64,000 nt of DNA from Bacillota bacterium (GCA_017889585.1 JAGFZX010000006.1:34847-98846), one strand, 5' to 3'; shown: positions 35,957 through 45,761, counted from the stretch's first letter. Program-made: numbers and translations. The notes: generated by a model from the sequence alone, not told the origin.

Positions 35957-37198
35957 TTATTTTTGGCAGGTTTCCAGAGTCTTTATATTGGCAAGATCGG
36001 AAAATATACGCATCCATACTAGGGCGATCATGATTGTACCAATCCCGCCTAAAACCACAGAGGGTACAACTCCCAAATAGGCAGCCAGCAAGCCTGACTC
36101 AAATTCTCCTAGTTGATTAGAAGTACCAATAAACAGAGAATTAACAGCACTAACACGTCCGCGCATTTCGTCTGGCGTTTGAAGCTGCACCAAGGATGAG
36201 CGGATCACGACGCTAATCGTATCTGCTGCTCCAAGAACCGTTAAAGCTGCAATGGATATCACAAGAGATGTGGAAAGAGCGAAGGTAATAGTAGCTACGC
36301 CAAAAATGATAACGGCCATAAACATTTTGCGCCCCACACCTCGTGTTAAAGGATTGTGTGCTAAAAATATAGACATGATTAATGCACCAACAGCTGGTGA
36401 GGATCGGAAGATGCCGAGGCCTACCGGCCCAATTATAAGAATTTCCTTTGCATATACTGGCAATAAGGCGGTGGCACCACCGAGCAGTACGGCGAAAAGA
36501 TCGAGGGATATAGCTCCTAATATCACGGTCTTACTGCGAATAAAGATAATGCCAGCAAAGAGTGACTTGATGTTGACCGGCTCACGCTTAGGAACTAGCG
36601 GATTAGATTGAATAAAGGAGATAAATAAGCTCGATAACATATAGAGGGTGCAGACAATCGCAAAAACCGTCGTTGAACCATGAATATATAAAATGCCACC
36701 GAGGGCTGGACCGATAATTGTGGCGGTTTGCTGGGAAGAAGAAGCCAAGGCGATTGCACGAGGAAAAATCTCTGGATCAACTAATCCTGGGAGTAGTGCC
36801 TGCATAGATGGTACTTCAAAAGCGCGGGCTGCACCGATAATGAAAACAATCAGTAGAATGCTCTCTTTTGTCAGGTAGTTTGTATAGCAGCCTACTGCTA
36901 GCAGCAGAACTCCTGCTGCTTCAACCCCTTGGCAGAGACGCATAATCATTCGGCGATCATATCGATCCACTACATGGCCCACCAATAAAGTAAGAAGAAC
37001 CATAGGCAAAAATTGCATCAGTCCAACCAAACCTAGATAAAAAGCGCTATCTGTTAAGTCATAGATTTTCCAGCCCACTCCTACCGTCAACATTTGATAT
37101 GCTAGGGCTGTGGCGATGCGAGCAAACAGAAATACTTTAAGATCTTTGTTTTGCAGGATACTAAGGGACTCTGAAAATTTGTGTGACAGTAAACTCAT
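35957..37198 (-). CDS. MFS exporter (EntS/MFS_3-like)
   Basis: 413 residues from ATG at 37198 after AAGGAGC; the frame begins further upstream at 37315 but the extra residues (MNSMRKYGIIVLFSFP) are unlikely. About 12 membrane helices, with the MFS loop GHVVDRYDRRMIMRL between helices 2 and 3 and RAFEVPSMQALLPGLV. This subgroup exports drugs or siderophores. It lies with the ArsC/Spx-like gene inside the interval between the complete YbaK-like gene and the damaged copy of its 3' end. Confidence 0.88.
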   Translation of the reverse strand: MSLLSHKFSESLSILQNKDLKVFLFARIATALAYQMLTVGVGWKIYDLTDSAFYLGLVGLMQFLPMVLLTLLVGHVVDRYDRRMIMRLCQGVEAAGVLLLAVGCYTNYLTKESILLIVFIIGAARAFEVPSMQALLPGLVDPEIFPRAIALASSSQQTATIIGPALGGILYIHGSTTVFAIVCTLYMLSSLFISFIQSNPLVPKREPVNIKSLFAGIIFIRSKTVILGAISLDLFAVLLGGATALLPVYAKEILIIGPVGLGIFRSSPAVGALIMSIFLAHNPLTRGVGRKMFMAVIIFGVATITFALSTSLVISIAALTVLGAADTISVVIRSSLVQLQTPDEMRGRVSAVNSLFIGTSNQLGEFESGLLAAYLGVVPSVVLGGIGTIMIALVWMRIFSDLANIKTLETCQK

Positions 37199-37335
37199 AT
37201 AAAGCTCCTTGTAGAATGTAGAATTGAGAACAAATGCAGCAAGACATGAAAAGAGAATCAGCAAAATAGGAAAAGAAAATAATACTATAATACCATATTT
37301 TCTCATGGAATTCATATTCTTTTACAAATTTTTCA

Positions 37336-37470
37336 TTGTATCTAGATCAAAGTCTCTGGGATTATGCCATTGTCTACGCCGCAGCTGGTACTGCCAATTA
37401 GGCACTACCGATCCGTCCTGATCGGTTATGTGAATTTACTGGGGCGCAGGTTATTAATATTTGTTGTTGA
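37336..37470 (+). pseudogene. Duplicated 3' fragment of the YbaK-like gene
   Basis: Translates as LYLDQSLWDY..VYAAAGTAN-stop-ALP..PDRLCEFTGAQVIN.CC-stop, almost the same as the last 45 codons of the Cys-tRNA(Pro) deacylase at 34927-35385, with one in-frame TAG. No N-terminal part. It is a direct repeat about 2 kb from the original, bracketing the ArsC/Spx and MFS genes on the opposite strand. Confidence 0.9.
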
Positions 37471-37957
37471 ATAATATAATGTTCGAGTTATCCAGTGCTA
37501 TCCAAGTTATGGTGGTGGTTGCTATCCGCGCCGTTAATAAGCCGGCGAATTATCCTTATTAATAGAGTATTTAGTCTTTACTATTTCTATAGAGAAAAGG
37601 ACTTATTGATCGGTAAGTCCTTTTTTAGAGTGCTCCTAGCGTAGACGTGCATTTGTCAACGTAATTTTTATTATAACAAATATAGATATATACTTATAAG
37701 TAGCAATATAGCTATAATAGGTATATAGACAAGTGAATCACTGAATTGTGGAGGACGATTTTATACAATGGTAGGGATTTTCAACTAGTAAAGGCGATTG
37801 AAGTTCTAAAAGAAAAATTAAGGGAAGTTGGAACTGGATAATTATAACAATTGAGGCAATCGCTTTTAATACCGAAAGCGATTAAGAGTCAAGAAGTGCT
37901 TGCTATTGATGATAGACAACAATGATTGATAAGTGCGATTGCATGGAGGAGTTCAGT
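37471..37957. other. Intergenic stretch with a terminator
   Basis: About 490 bases. It holds the inverted repeat AAAAGGACTTA / TAAGTCCTTTT with an 8-base loop TTGATCGG (37595-37624) and more T, a good terminator, although the only upstream material is the pseudogene scrap. Near 37740-37840 is a short frame with a KEKLREVG segment that faintly resembles the 61-aa protein at 5877, but it is not supported as a gene. Confidence 0.5.
37595..37626 (+). terminator. Rho-independent terminator
   Basis: 11-bp stem AAAAGGACTTA / TAAGTCCTTTT, loop TTGATCGG, then TT; similar to the hairpin at 39544-39574. Confidence 0.75.
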
Positions 37958-39193
37958 ATGATACATGGATGGGGAAAGTTAAACAGAGAGAAGTCTGTAG
38001 ACAACAAGATTCAACAAGAAAGTAGAGCGCGTAAATCCTTGTTTTCTGCATGTTTAGCACATGTGACGCATGATGGTATTAGCGATACTCTATATGTTCT
38101 TTTTCCTATTTGGCAAGCACAATTTGGATTATCTTTTGTCGAAGTGGGTTTTCTCAAAACTCTCTTTTCTGGTTCTATGGCTAGTTTTCAAGTGCCGACT
38201 GGTTTTTTAGCACAGCGTATTGGTGAAATTAGATTGCTGCTGGTTGGTACGATTCTAACTTCTATTTCGGTTATGGCATTTGGTTGGGTGAGTACACCAT
38301 TTTTTTTAGCAGTTTTTTTAATTGCTGGAGGTTTAGGGGAGAGCGTTCAACACCCCCTTTCATCCTCAATGATTTCATCAGCTTATACAGAAACGCAAGC
38401 TAGACGTACAGCACTTTCAACCTTTAATGTAGCTGGAGATATTGGGAAATTAATCCTTCCTGGTATCACAGCTTTTATAATTTCACAATTTAACTGGCAA
38501 ATAGCCACTAAATTACTTGCTCTTTTTGGGCTATCCGCAACATTTATCATCTATCTGCTTACTAGAAGTATAAGGGTTACTACAAAAACAAGTACTAAAA
38601 AATTTAGCTCCTCACTTTTAGGGTTGAAAGGATATGGGGCTTTTTGGTCACTCTCAGCAATTGGCATCATAGATAGTGCGACTAGAATGGGTTTTTTAAC
38701 TTTTTTTCCATTTCTGTTAAGAGATAAAGGGGCCAATATTGCGACAATCGGTTTAGCATTAACCTTAGTTTTTGCTGGTGGTGCTATTGGAAAATTCGTA
38801 TGTGGAGTACTTGCTACACGATTGGGGATTCTACGCAGTGTCATAATAACTGAGGTAGTTACTGCTCTATGTATCGGAGGTATGCTGACACTTTCTTTAG
38901 AAAATGCTCTCATACTTACACCCATACTAGGGGTTGCACTTAATGGTACTTCATCGGTTCTTTATGGTAGTGTCCCTGAACTTGTTTCAGAAGAAAAACG
39001 TAACCAAGCGTTTGCTCTGTTTTATACTGCAACTATTGGTGCTGGTGCAATATCTCCGCCAGTTTATGGATTATTAAGTGATATTGTTGGGACTCAAATC
39101 GCTGTAGTTATTATTGCCTTAGTTGTTTTAGTAGCGATACCCCTGACCATACCGCTTCGGGGTAAATTGGTACAGCAGGTTTTTTCCGATTAA
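37958..39193 (+). CDS. MFS transporter, fosmidomycin-resistance type
   Basis: 411 residues from ATG at 37958 after GGAGGAG; the frame opens further upstream at 37922 but lacks a good binding site. Twelve membrane helices. The N-terminal HVTHDGISDTLYVLFPIWQAQFGLS and PTGFLAQRIGEIRLLLVG match the Fsr-like branch of the major facilitator superfamily. It probably exports a drug or metabolite. Flanked on both sides by look-alike hairpins. Confidence 0.85.
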   Translation: MIHGWGKLNREKSVDNKIQQESRARKSLFSACLAHVTHDGISDTLYVLFPIWQAQFGLSFVEVGFLKTLFSGSMASFQVPTGFLAQRIGEIRLLLVGTILTSISVMAFGWVSTPFFLAVFLIAGGLGESVQHPLSSSMISSAYTETQARRTALSTFNVAGDIGKLILPGITAFIISQFNWQIATKLLALFGLSATFIIYLLTRSIRVTTKTSTKKFSSSLLGLKGYGAFWSLSAIGIIDSATRMGFLTFFPFLLRDKGANIATIGLALTLVFAGGAIGKFVCGVLATRLGILRSVIITEVVTALCIGGMLTLSLENALILTPILGVALNGTSSVLYGSVPELVSEEKRNQAFALFYTATIGAGAISPPVYGLLSDIVGTQIAVVIIALVVLVAIPLTIPLRGKLVQQVFSD

Positions 39194-39723
39194 TGCTAAA
39201 GTGCTGCTAAGTTGGTTGATGTTAAGGTAACCGCTTATTTTTAAAAGATGTTTTAAAGCATATAGACGCATAATGGAAGTAGCCTTCATAAACTGGAAAA
39301 CGCCCATATAGACGATGATAGATGAGTTTGCATCTGCTCAAGATATATAGTATTATCAATCTATTTTAGTAAACACGTTGCCTGGGATGTATGTTAACTC
39401 TTATATGGCCAACCTACTTTTATAAATAGGCAATCTAAATGTTGTGTGGATGATAAAAATGTAACTAGGATGCCCACCTGCGAGCTGCAGGTTTGGATAT
39501 ATAAAAGAAACGATATATTGGGCTTTATTATGTCGATAGTGATAAGGACTTACCGATCGGTCGGTCTTTTTTTATTGCAAATAGTTATTTGGGGAGATCT
39601 TAAAAAATATTGATATAATGCAAAAATAATTGACAATCAATATAGCTGATCATATAGTGATTGTATGATGAAAAAATCGAGGAAAGATTGCATTCTAAAA
39701 AAGGAAATTTTGGAGGGGTAGTA
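39194..39723. other. Intergenic stretch with a GATC hairpin
   Basis: About 530 bases with no supported gene. At 39544-39574 a hairpin (AGGACTTACC / GGTCGGTCTTT, GATC loop, one mismatch) and seven T contain the palindrome ACCGATCGGT (39552-39561), which is like some TetR-type operators. One frame near 39280-39540 looks protein-like in parts but has four stops. Confidence 0.45.
39544..39574 (+). terminator. Terminator-like hairpin with ACCGATCGGT palindrome
   Basis: Imperfect stem around the palindrome and a seven-T tail; 350 bases after the MFS gene and 150 before the amidohydrolase gene. Confidence 0.5.
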
Positions 39724-41469
39724 ATGAGCAGACGATTAGAACCATTTCATATTGACGCCCATCTAGAATTGACCTGTGTTGTTTTGGCAGATCTCGTATT
39801 GACAAATGGCGTAGTGTATACTGCTGATGAGCAGGAAACAGTATGTGAGGCTATCGCTATCAAGGGGAATAAAATTATATTTGTTGGTAGTGATAATGAG
39901 GTCCAGCAATATGTAGGTAAGGAAACTCATAAAATTGACCTGTTAGGTAAAATGGTAGTACCAGGTATGATAGATACCCATATTCATCCGCCAGGATTGT
40001 CTTTATTTGCGCTTTATGAGGTCCAGCTGTTTAATATAAATAGCTTAGAAGGGTATGTTGCTGCAGTAAAAGAATTTATAGATCAGCATCCCAATATCGA
40101 AATCGTTTATGGCAGAGGCTGGTCCTGGGACGTATTAATAGGTGATGAGTTGACCAAAGGACCCCGTAAAGAGTACCTTGATGTTGTGGCAAAGGATATC
40201 CCCGTGATACTAAGGGCTAATGACGGACATACTTTGTGGGTTAATTCCAAGGCTTTGGAGATTAATGGATTGACTCAAGAGACAGAGGCGCCCAAAGGCG
40301 GAGTTATCGAAAAAGACCCAACAAGCGGCGAGTTGTGGGGAACGCTAAAGGAATGGGCGATGTGGCTTATTGCCTTGCCAGAATATAGTGTAGCTCAGTA
40401 TATTACAGCCATGAGTGCTTTTCAGAAAAAGATGCATAGCTTTGGAATTACCAGTATCCTTTGTATGGCAAGTCTAACATTTGAAACAATATTTAAAGCA
40501 TGTGATGAGATGCAAAAAAGAAAGCAGCTAGAACTTCGTGTTCGCGGTGCCATGACAATCAATACAGAGGATGATTTTTACACCCAACTTGAGGCCATTA
40601 CCGAGATGCGGGAGCAGTATAATACTCCATATATGCAAGTGATATCAGCAAAGTTTTTTACTGATGGCGTTATTGAAGGCGGTACAAGTTGTTTATTAGA
40701 ACCCTATAGTCTTAAAGCTGGAAAAGGGGCTAATTATTACGGTGATTTTTTGTGGGATATGGAAAAACTGAAACATGCTTTTTATATGGTGAATCAGTGT
40801 GGCCTCTCAATTCATGTTCATTCTACTGGAGATGCATCTACTAGAATGGTTTTAGATGCTTTGGAATATGCTTATGGGAAAGCGCCAGAAGGGGATTATC
40901 GTAATACCATTACCCACTTGCAGCTTGTAGATCATAAGGATATATTGCGTTTTAAAGAGCTTAATGTCATTGCCAGTGTGCAGCCTTATTGGCAATTTAA
41001 AGGCCCTACTTGGTGGAATAATGTGGATTATCAATTTTTAGGTGAGCGTGCCGAAAAAGAATTTCCGTTAGGTTCTTTTTTTGCCAATGGCATAACTGTG
41101 GCGTCTTCCTCTGACTATCCTGCTACCCTTGTGCCCAATCCTCTTTTGGCCATTGATGTTGGCGTTACTCGCAACATTGATAATGGTAATTTTCATGGGG
41201 TTGAGGACATAACTGATATAGATGATGAGCGATATCTGCTAAATAAACAAGAACGGGCTACTGTAGGACAAATGATTAAAAGTTTTACCATAAACGGCGC
41301 GTATACAATGTTTATGGAAAATGAGATAGGCTCTATCGAGCCAGGCAAGCTTGCCGATATAGTAGTACTGGATCAAAATTTATTGACGATAAACCCTATT
41401 GATATAGATAAGGTAAAAGTTGTTATGACGTTTTTTGATGGTAAGCTGGTATATGAGAGAATAGAGTAA
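39724..41469 (+). CDS. Amidohydrolase, YtcJ-like
   Basis: 581 residues from ATG at 39724 after GGAGGGG. Amidohydrolase superfamily, YtcJ group: NGVVYTADEQE, GKMVVPGMIDTHIHPP (metal HxH), GRGWSWD, SAKFFTDGVIEGGT, SIHVHSTGD, SSSDYPAT and a C-terminal EIGSIEPGKLADIVVLDQN. Hydrolyses an amide or ester of unknown identity in the cytoplasm. It stands alone with a strong terminator behind it. Confidence 0.88.
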   Translation: MSRRLEPFHIDAHLELTCVVLADLVLTNGVVYTADEQETVCEAIAIKGNKIIFVGSDNEVQQYVGKETHKIDLLGKMVVPGMIDTHIHPPGLSLFALYEVQLFNINSLEGYVAAVKEFIDQHPNIEIVYGRGWSWDVLIGDELTKGPRKEYLDVVAKDIPVILRANDGHTLWVNSKALEINGLTQETEAPKGGVIEKDPTSGELWGTLKEWAMWLIALPEYSVAQYITAMSAFQKKMHSFGITSILCMASLTFETIFKACDEMQKRKQLELRVRGAMTINTEDDFYTQLEAITEMREQYNTPYMQVISAKFFTDGVIEGGTSCLLEPYSLKAGKGANYYGDFLWDMEKLKHAFYMVNQCGLSIHVHSTGDASTRMVLDALEYAYGKAPEGDYRNTITHLQLVDHKDILRFKELNVIASVQPYWQFKGPTWWNNVDYQFLGERAEKEFPLGSFFANGITVASSSDYPATLVPNPLLAIDVGVTRNIDNGNFHGVEDITDIDDERYLLNKQERATVGQMIKSFTINGAYTMFMENEIGSIEPGKLADIVVLDQNLLTINPIDIDKVKVVMTFFDGKLVYERIE

Positions 41470-41531
41470 CTTGGGTCTGGTGTTGTCATAGTTCTGTCAA
41501 AAGTATATTGGATAATGGAAGTATCCTAAAT

Positions 41532-41575
41532 AAAAGTAGCAAAAAAACAGTCAATGCTGTTTTTTTGCTACTTTT
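41532..41575. terminator. Bidirectional terminator
   Basis: 19-bp perfect stem (AAAAGTAGCAAAAAAACAG and complement) with a 6-base loop, T-rich on both strands; between the convergent amidohydrolase and NudC genes. Confidence 0.95.
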
Positions 41576-41654
41576 CCATGGTGGGATTGTTGCCTATAAG
41601 GTGAAGCTTTAATATTGAGAAAGATTAGCCGATGGTAAGGAATATGAAAACTAA

Positions 41655-42470
41655 CTAAGTAATTGAAGTATGTTTATATTTTTCGGTAAACCAGTCAATT
41701 AACTGCCTGCCAATGCTGGGTTTATCAGGAAGATCAGGGAGGTTGTGGGGAGTAAACCAATCGGCAGCGACAATTTCATTATTATCAATTGTAATTTCAT
41801 GGGTTAAAGCCTTTGCGGTAAAAGCGATCATAAGAGAATCGGGAAAAGACCAGGGTTGGCTGCCGAAATAATTGATTTGCTCGACTTCAATTCCGACTTC
41901 TTCTCTTAGTTCCCTTTTGACGCATTCTTCGACTGTTTCCCCTGGTTCTACGAATCCAGCGATAACACTATACCTATTAGGGGGGAAACGCTTGGATCGT
42001 GCTAGTAATATTTGATTTTCTTTAATTACAGCAACAATAATAGCAGGGGAGATACGAGGATAGACAAGATGGCCACAGTTTGAACATTTCATCGCGATTT
42101 CATGGGACAAAATAGTCATGCTACTACCGCAACAACCACAAAATTTGCTGGTTTTCATCCAATTGATGATATGAAATGCACGACAAGCGACCCAAAAATA
42201 TTTATCTTCTAGATATCCATAGAGGGGCCTTACTTTTTTAAAAGAGAATCCGGAAAGTAAATTATCATTGCTTATAGTGGCAATAAAGCATTCGTGTTCA
42301 TGGAATATACCGATAGACTGGACATCAGCGGGCTGACTAACCAATAATTTAATATCACATGTGAGTGGAATAGTAGTGTTGCCTTCACCCTCTTTAACCA
42401 ACAGCTCATCGTTATGAAATAAAAACCAGTATGCATCTTTAGGGATTTTTTCTGATACTTTAATATCCAT
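41655..42470 (-). CDS. nudC: NADH pyrophosphatase, NudC-like
   Basis: 271 residues; ATG at 42470 is preceded by AAGGTGGT. Four-cysteine zinc ribbon (CGCCG near residue 114, CSNCG about 18 later), then the Nudix box GFVEPGETVEECVKRELREEVG and the SQPWSFPDSLM motif that marks NADH pyrophosphatases. It removes NMN from NADH and, in known homologs, the NAD cap of RNA. The C-terminal end is RQLIDWF. Confidence 0.92.
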   Translation of the reverse strand: MDIKVSEKIPKDAYWFLFHNDELLVKEGEGNTTIPLTCDIKLLVSQPADVQSIGIFHEHECFIATISNDNLLSGFSFKKVRPLYGYLEDKYFWVACRAFHIINWMKTSKFCGCCGSSMTILSHEIAMKCSNCGHLVYPRISPAIIVAVIKENQILLARSKRFPPNRYSVIAGFVEPGETVEECVKRELREEVGIEVEQINYFGSQPWSFPDSLMIAFTAKALTHEITIDNNEIVAADWFTPHNLPDLPDKPSIGRQLIDWFTEKYKHTSIT

Positions 42471-42709
42471 TGTATTTACCACCTTAATATTGGAATATAT
42501 ATTTTATATAGGTACTATATTATCATAAAAAACTTCAGCTTAGGCTGTTTTTTCAATTTGCTGATAGAGGCCTTTCGTTATATATATATATATCAACAGT
42601 AGTAATGCCCCAAATGATGGCTTTGCAGGAAATATATTGTCATAAGTTTGTCACAATTATATAATATAATTCAAATATGTTATTCAAAAAATAAAGGCAG
42701 GTGTTTACT

Positions 42710-43273
42710 TTGAAGAAAAAATGGTTCATTATTACCTTAGTAGGTCTTTTTCTCATTGCGTTAACTGGTAGTGTATTTGCTTGGTCAGGAAAAGCAGATG
42801 TAGGCGGGAAACCTGATGAATTTTCTCCTAATGGTCAAAAGGGCTACTATATATGGCAAGATAAGAATGGTTTCCATATTTGGACAACGACTCCTGGTGA
42901 AGAACATGTTTTTAGTGGTGTCATTCGTACTGATGGAACATTATTTAACATTAAAGGCCACAATTTAGAAAGAGGAGATTATTTAAGAAAAGATTCAGAT
43001 ATTCAAGGGAAATCTTGGTTTGATGGCCGTCGGGACAGAAATGGAGGAAATCATGTAGTTTTTGGCGGAAGAGAACTAAACTACGAAAATAATCAGATTC
43101 GTTTTAAATTTGAGACAACTGGTGGATCAGATGGATTGAATTTCCGCATTACAGATGCAAATTATATTGATTTCGATTTATACATAGATGGACACCCCAT
43201 TAGCCGTAAAGATATACAAATAGGTGAAAACAGTTGGCATCCTCAATCCCATAGATTTAGATTAAGTCAATAA
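42710..43273 (+). CDS. Exported protein of unknown function
   Basis: About 187 residues from TTG at 42710, 7 bases after AGGTG; the GTG at 42701 overlaps that site. Signal peptide (FIITLVGLFLIALTGSVFAW). The mature part has many tryptophans, glycines and aspartates: KGYYIWQDKNGFHIWTTTPGEEHVF, RTDGTLFNIKGHNLE, a charged middle GRRDRNGGNHVVFGGRE and a C-terminal FDLYIDGHPI. Beta-rich, likely a periplasmic or surface binding domain. Family unknown. Confidence 0.75.
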   Translation: MKKKWFIITLVGLFLIALTGSVFAWSGKADVGGKPDEFSPNGQKGYYIWQDKNGFHIWTTTPGEEHVFSGVIRTDGTLFNIKGHNLERGDYLRKDSDIQGKSWFDGRRDRNGGNHVVFGGRELNYENNQIRFKFETTGGSDGLNFRITDANYIDFDLYIDGHPISRKDIQIGENSWHPQSHRFRLSQ

Positions 43274-43276
43274 GGA

Positions 43277-43312
43277 CAATAAAAAAACCAGCTAATGCTG
43301 GTTTTTTTATTG
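43277..43312. terminator. Bidirectional terminator
   Basis: 16-bp perfect stem CAATAAAAAAACCAGC and complement, TAAT loop, between convergent genes. Confidence 0.9.
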
Positions 43313-43337
43313 TCTGCTTGTGGGCGTGATTGCTAGG

Positions 43338-43634
43338 TTAATTGCCAGCTTTTAGTTTTTGAAGTTGTAAATATTTTTTTTGTAGTTCTTGTTCCATAAG
43401 GTTAATTTCTTGCAATAGATTATCTACATGAGAACCTGTGCATGTTTTATAAATAAAGACTTTTTTGCCATACTCTTTAAATAAACGGTCTTGTTTATTT
43501 TCGAGGTATTCCATTCTTATACGAAGTTCAGTTACATCTTTGGCTAATTTGAGATCATCCCCAAAGTCATCCCAAAGTTTTGAAATTTTTTTGGAAAATA
43601 GTTCAGTGTAATGGCTAATTTTCTCTTTATCCAT
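43338..43634 (-). CDS. Small coiled-coil protein (98 aa)
   Basis: 98 residues from ATG at 43634 with a strong site, GAGGAGGTTATGTT. Nearly all helical and charged: KISHYTELFSKKISKLWDDFGDD, TELRIRMEYLENKQDRLF, and a C-terminal coiled coil (NLLQEINLMEQELQKKYLQLQKLK). No membrane or signal sequence. A single Cys (KTCTG). Family unknown. Confidence 0.7.
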   Translation of the reverse strand: MDKEKISHYTELFSKKISKLWDDFGDDLKLAKDVTELRIRMEYLENKQDRLFKEYGKKVFIYKTCTGSHVDNLLQEINLMEQELQKKYLQLQKLKAGN

Positions 43635-43846
43635 AACATAACCTCCTCAATGATAGTATAGTATTGACTCGATATTTGTGGGGGAAACTCTCTTTTGTGG
43701 GGGAAAGGATTATTTGCAATAGGCGCAAAAAAAAGTTATAGTAGTTTAAATACCATCTTTCATTAAAGTAAGCATTGTGAATCATGAGCTTAGAACCCAA
43801 TTAACCCGTGATCAGCGGTGTTTATTCACTAAGGAGGAATGTTGTT

Positions 43847-44398
43847 ATGAGTGAAGTCATTAATGTTATCAAACGGCGCCGGAGTGTTCGTGCCTATCAA
43901 GAAGAGCAAATCAAGGAACATGAACTGCAGGCTATATTGGAGGCCGGCTTATGGGCACCGAGTGCTCATAATAGTCAGCCATGGCATCTAACTGTCATTC
44001 AAGATCCCGATCTCATTCGTTATATAAGTGAGGTTAGTATTGAAGATATGGTCAATTCCTCAGTAGAATTAGTGGCTCGCCTAGGACAGAGTGGTCGTAG
44101 TATTTTTTACAATGCACCGACGGTGATTATTGTGTCTGGCAAGAAGGAAGGCTTGTTAGATCCAGTGATTGATTGTTCGGCTGCGGTGCAAAATATGTTG
44201 TTGGCTGCCGAAGCGCTGGATATTGGTTCTTGCTGGATTGGCTTAATTCGCTTCTTTTTTAATCATGAGGAAGATGTGAAAAAACTACAGTTGCCTGAAG
44301 AATATAAGCCCTTCTATGCTGTATGTCTTGGCTACAAAGCACAGCCGAACGGACAGGGGGCAGCGCGTACGAGCAACACAGTTAGCTATATTCATTGA
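43847..44398 (+). CDS. Nitroreductase family protein
   Basis: 183 residues from ATG at 43847 (AAGGAGGA upstream). FMN-dependent nitroreductase: IKRRRSVRAYQEEQ, the APSAHNSQPW flavin and catalytic segment near 35-44, and DIGSCWIGLIR. It reduces nitro or quinone compounds with NAD(P)H; physiological substrate unknown. The C-terminal third is short, as in the small Nfn-like group. Confidence 0.88.
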   Translation: MSEVINVIKRRRSVRAYQEEQIKEHELQAILEAGLWAPSAHNSQPWHLTVIQDPDLIRYISEVSIEDMVNSSVELVARLGQSGRSIFYNAPTVIIVSGKKEGLLDPVIDCSAAVQNMLLAAEALDIGSCWIGLIRFFFNHEEDVKKLQLPEEYKPFYAVCLGYKAQPNGQGAARTSNTVSYIH

Positions 44399-44484
44399 TT
44401 GATTTTTATAATAACTAAAAATAGAGTATAATAAGTGAGTCTATCATACATACAGTAAGTAATTGCGCAAAAGAGGAGTAAATA

Positions 44485-45729
44485 ATGATTGAATCATTTG
44501 AACAATTAGGGTTAAGTGCAGCGCTTGTAGCAGGACTACGCGTAGCAGGAATTGAGGTTCCTACTGCAATACAGAGCCAGGTCATTCCGTTGGCGCTACT
44601 AGGAAGGGATATTATCGGGCAATCAGCAACAGGTACAGGGAAGACTTTGGCATTCCTACTGCCATTATTTCAAAGAATTGATACAGGGAAACGTGAAACC
44701 CAGGTAATAATTATCGCTCCGACTCATGAACTGGCCATTCAGATATTACGGCAAGTTGAAATGCTTTCCAAACATTCTGGTCTGCCTGTGACCTCTACGT
44801 CGATTATTGGAAATGTGAATATTGCCAGGCAAATTGATAAGTTGAAAGATAAGCCACATATTCTCGTTGGTTCCAGCGGGAGAATATTAGAATTGATACA
44901 AAAAAAGAAAATTATTTCCCAGACCATTAAGACCATTGTTATTGATGAAGCTGATCGTTTGCTCGATGACAAAAATATGGATACTGTTAAAGCGGTAATT
45001 AAGACTACATTAAAAGATCGTCAGATCATGTTGTTTTCCGCAACGATCACGCCAGACACTCTAGAGCAAGCTAAAAAAATTATGCATGCGCCTGAAGTAC
45101 TTACGATTGAGGGACAAATTGGCGATATGCCTGATATTACCCATTTATATTTTTTGGCAGAACAACGGGATAAGATTGAAGTGCTAAGAAAAATTGTAGC
45201 ATTGATCAATAATGAGCGAGTTTTGATTTTTATCAATAAAAGTGAAGAAATCGAAACCACTGCAGCCAAGCTTGAATATCATGGACTTAAAGCGGCAGGT
45301 ATTCATGGCAGTTCATTTAAGGGTGACCGTAAAAAATCCTTAGAAGATTTTCGTAAAGGCAAAATTCAATTATTAGTTGCTTCTGATGTGGCAGCCCGGG
45401 GACTTGATATAACAGGAGTCAACTATGTATTTAATTTGGATATGCCTGAAGATCCCCAGGTATATTTACATCGCGTGGGGCGGACAGGCAGGGCTGGAAA
45501 AAGTGGTATAGCCATGAGTATTATTACTAAGAATGAATTGGCCTTAATTAACAAATATGAGAAGGTTTTAAAAATAAAGATAGCGCCCAAATATATGGCA
45601 AAGGGCAAAATTTTGGATAAAGTTAAAACAATAGATCAGGCGAGCGCCCAAGATAAGGTTAAACCTCTAAATAAGGCTAAGCCTGTGAATCAGTTTAGAC
45701 CTGCTAAGATTAAAACTGATAAAATATAA
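44485..45729 (+). CDS. DEAD-box RNA helicase
   Basis: 414 residues with Q motif FEQLGLSAALVAGL, Walker A ATGTGKT, PTHELAIQI, DEAD (VIDEADRLL), SAT, IFINKSEE, VASDVAARGLDI and HRVGRTGRAGKSG, all intact. RNA unwinding in ribosome assembly or RNA decay. The last 60 residues are basic and repetitive (ILDKVKTIDQ, QDKVKPLNKAKPVNQ), probably an RNA-binding tail. Not enough to name it CshA, CshB or DeaD. Confidence 0.93.
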   Translation: MIESFEQLGLSAALVAGLRVAGIEVPTAIQSQVIPLALLGRDIIGQSATGTGKTLAFLLPLFQRIDTGKRETQVIIIAPTHELAIQILRQVEMLSKHSGLPVTSTSIIGNVNIARQIDKLKDKPHILVGSSGRILELIQKKKIISQTIKTIVIDEADRLLDDKNMDTVKAVIKTTLKDRQIMLFSATITPDTLEQAKKIMHAPEVLTIEGQIGDMPDITHLYFLAEQRDKIEVLRKIVALINNERVLIFINKSEEIETTAAKLEYHGLKAAGIHGSSFKGDRKKSLEDFRKGKIQLLVASDVAARGLDITGVNYVFNLDMPEDPQVYLHRVGRTGRAGKSGIAMSIITKNELALINKYEKVLKIKIAPKYMAKGKILDKVKTIDQASAQDKVKPLNKAKPVNQFRPAKIKTDKI

Positions 45730-45761
45730 TAGAGAGTTTTAAATGACGGGAGGGGTAATGT

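Noticed and set aside
37740..37850. Short frame with KEKLREVG, faintly like the C-terminus of the 61-aa protein at 5877
   Set aside because: Similarity limited to a few residues of a charged helix; no start with ribosome binding site.
39280..39540. A protein-like frame (INWKTPI, TMIDEFASAQDI, YYQSILVNTLPGMYVNSYMANLLL)
   Set aside because: Four in-frame stops in about 90 codons, close to chance for random DNA, and no start or ribosome binding site.
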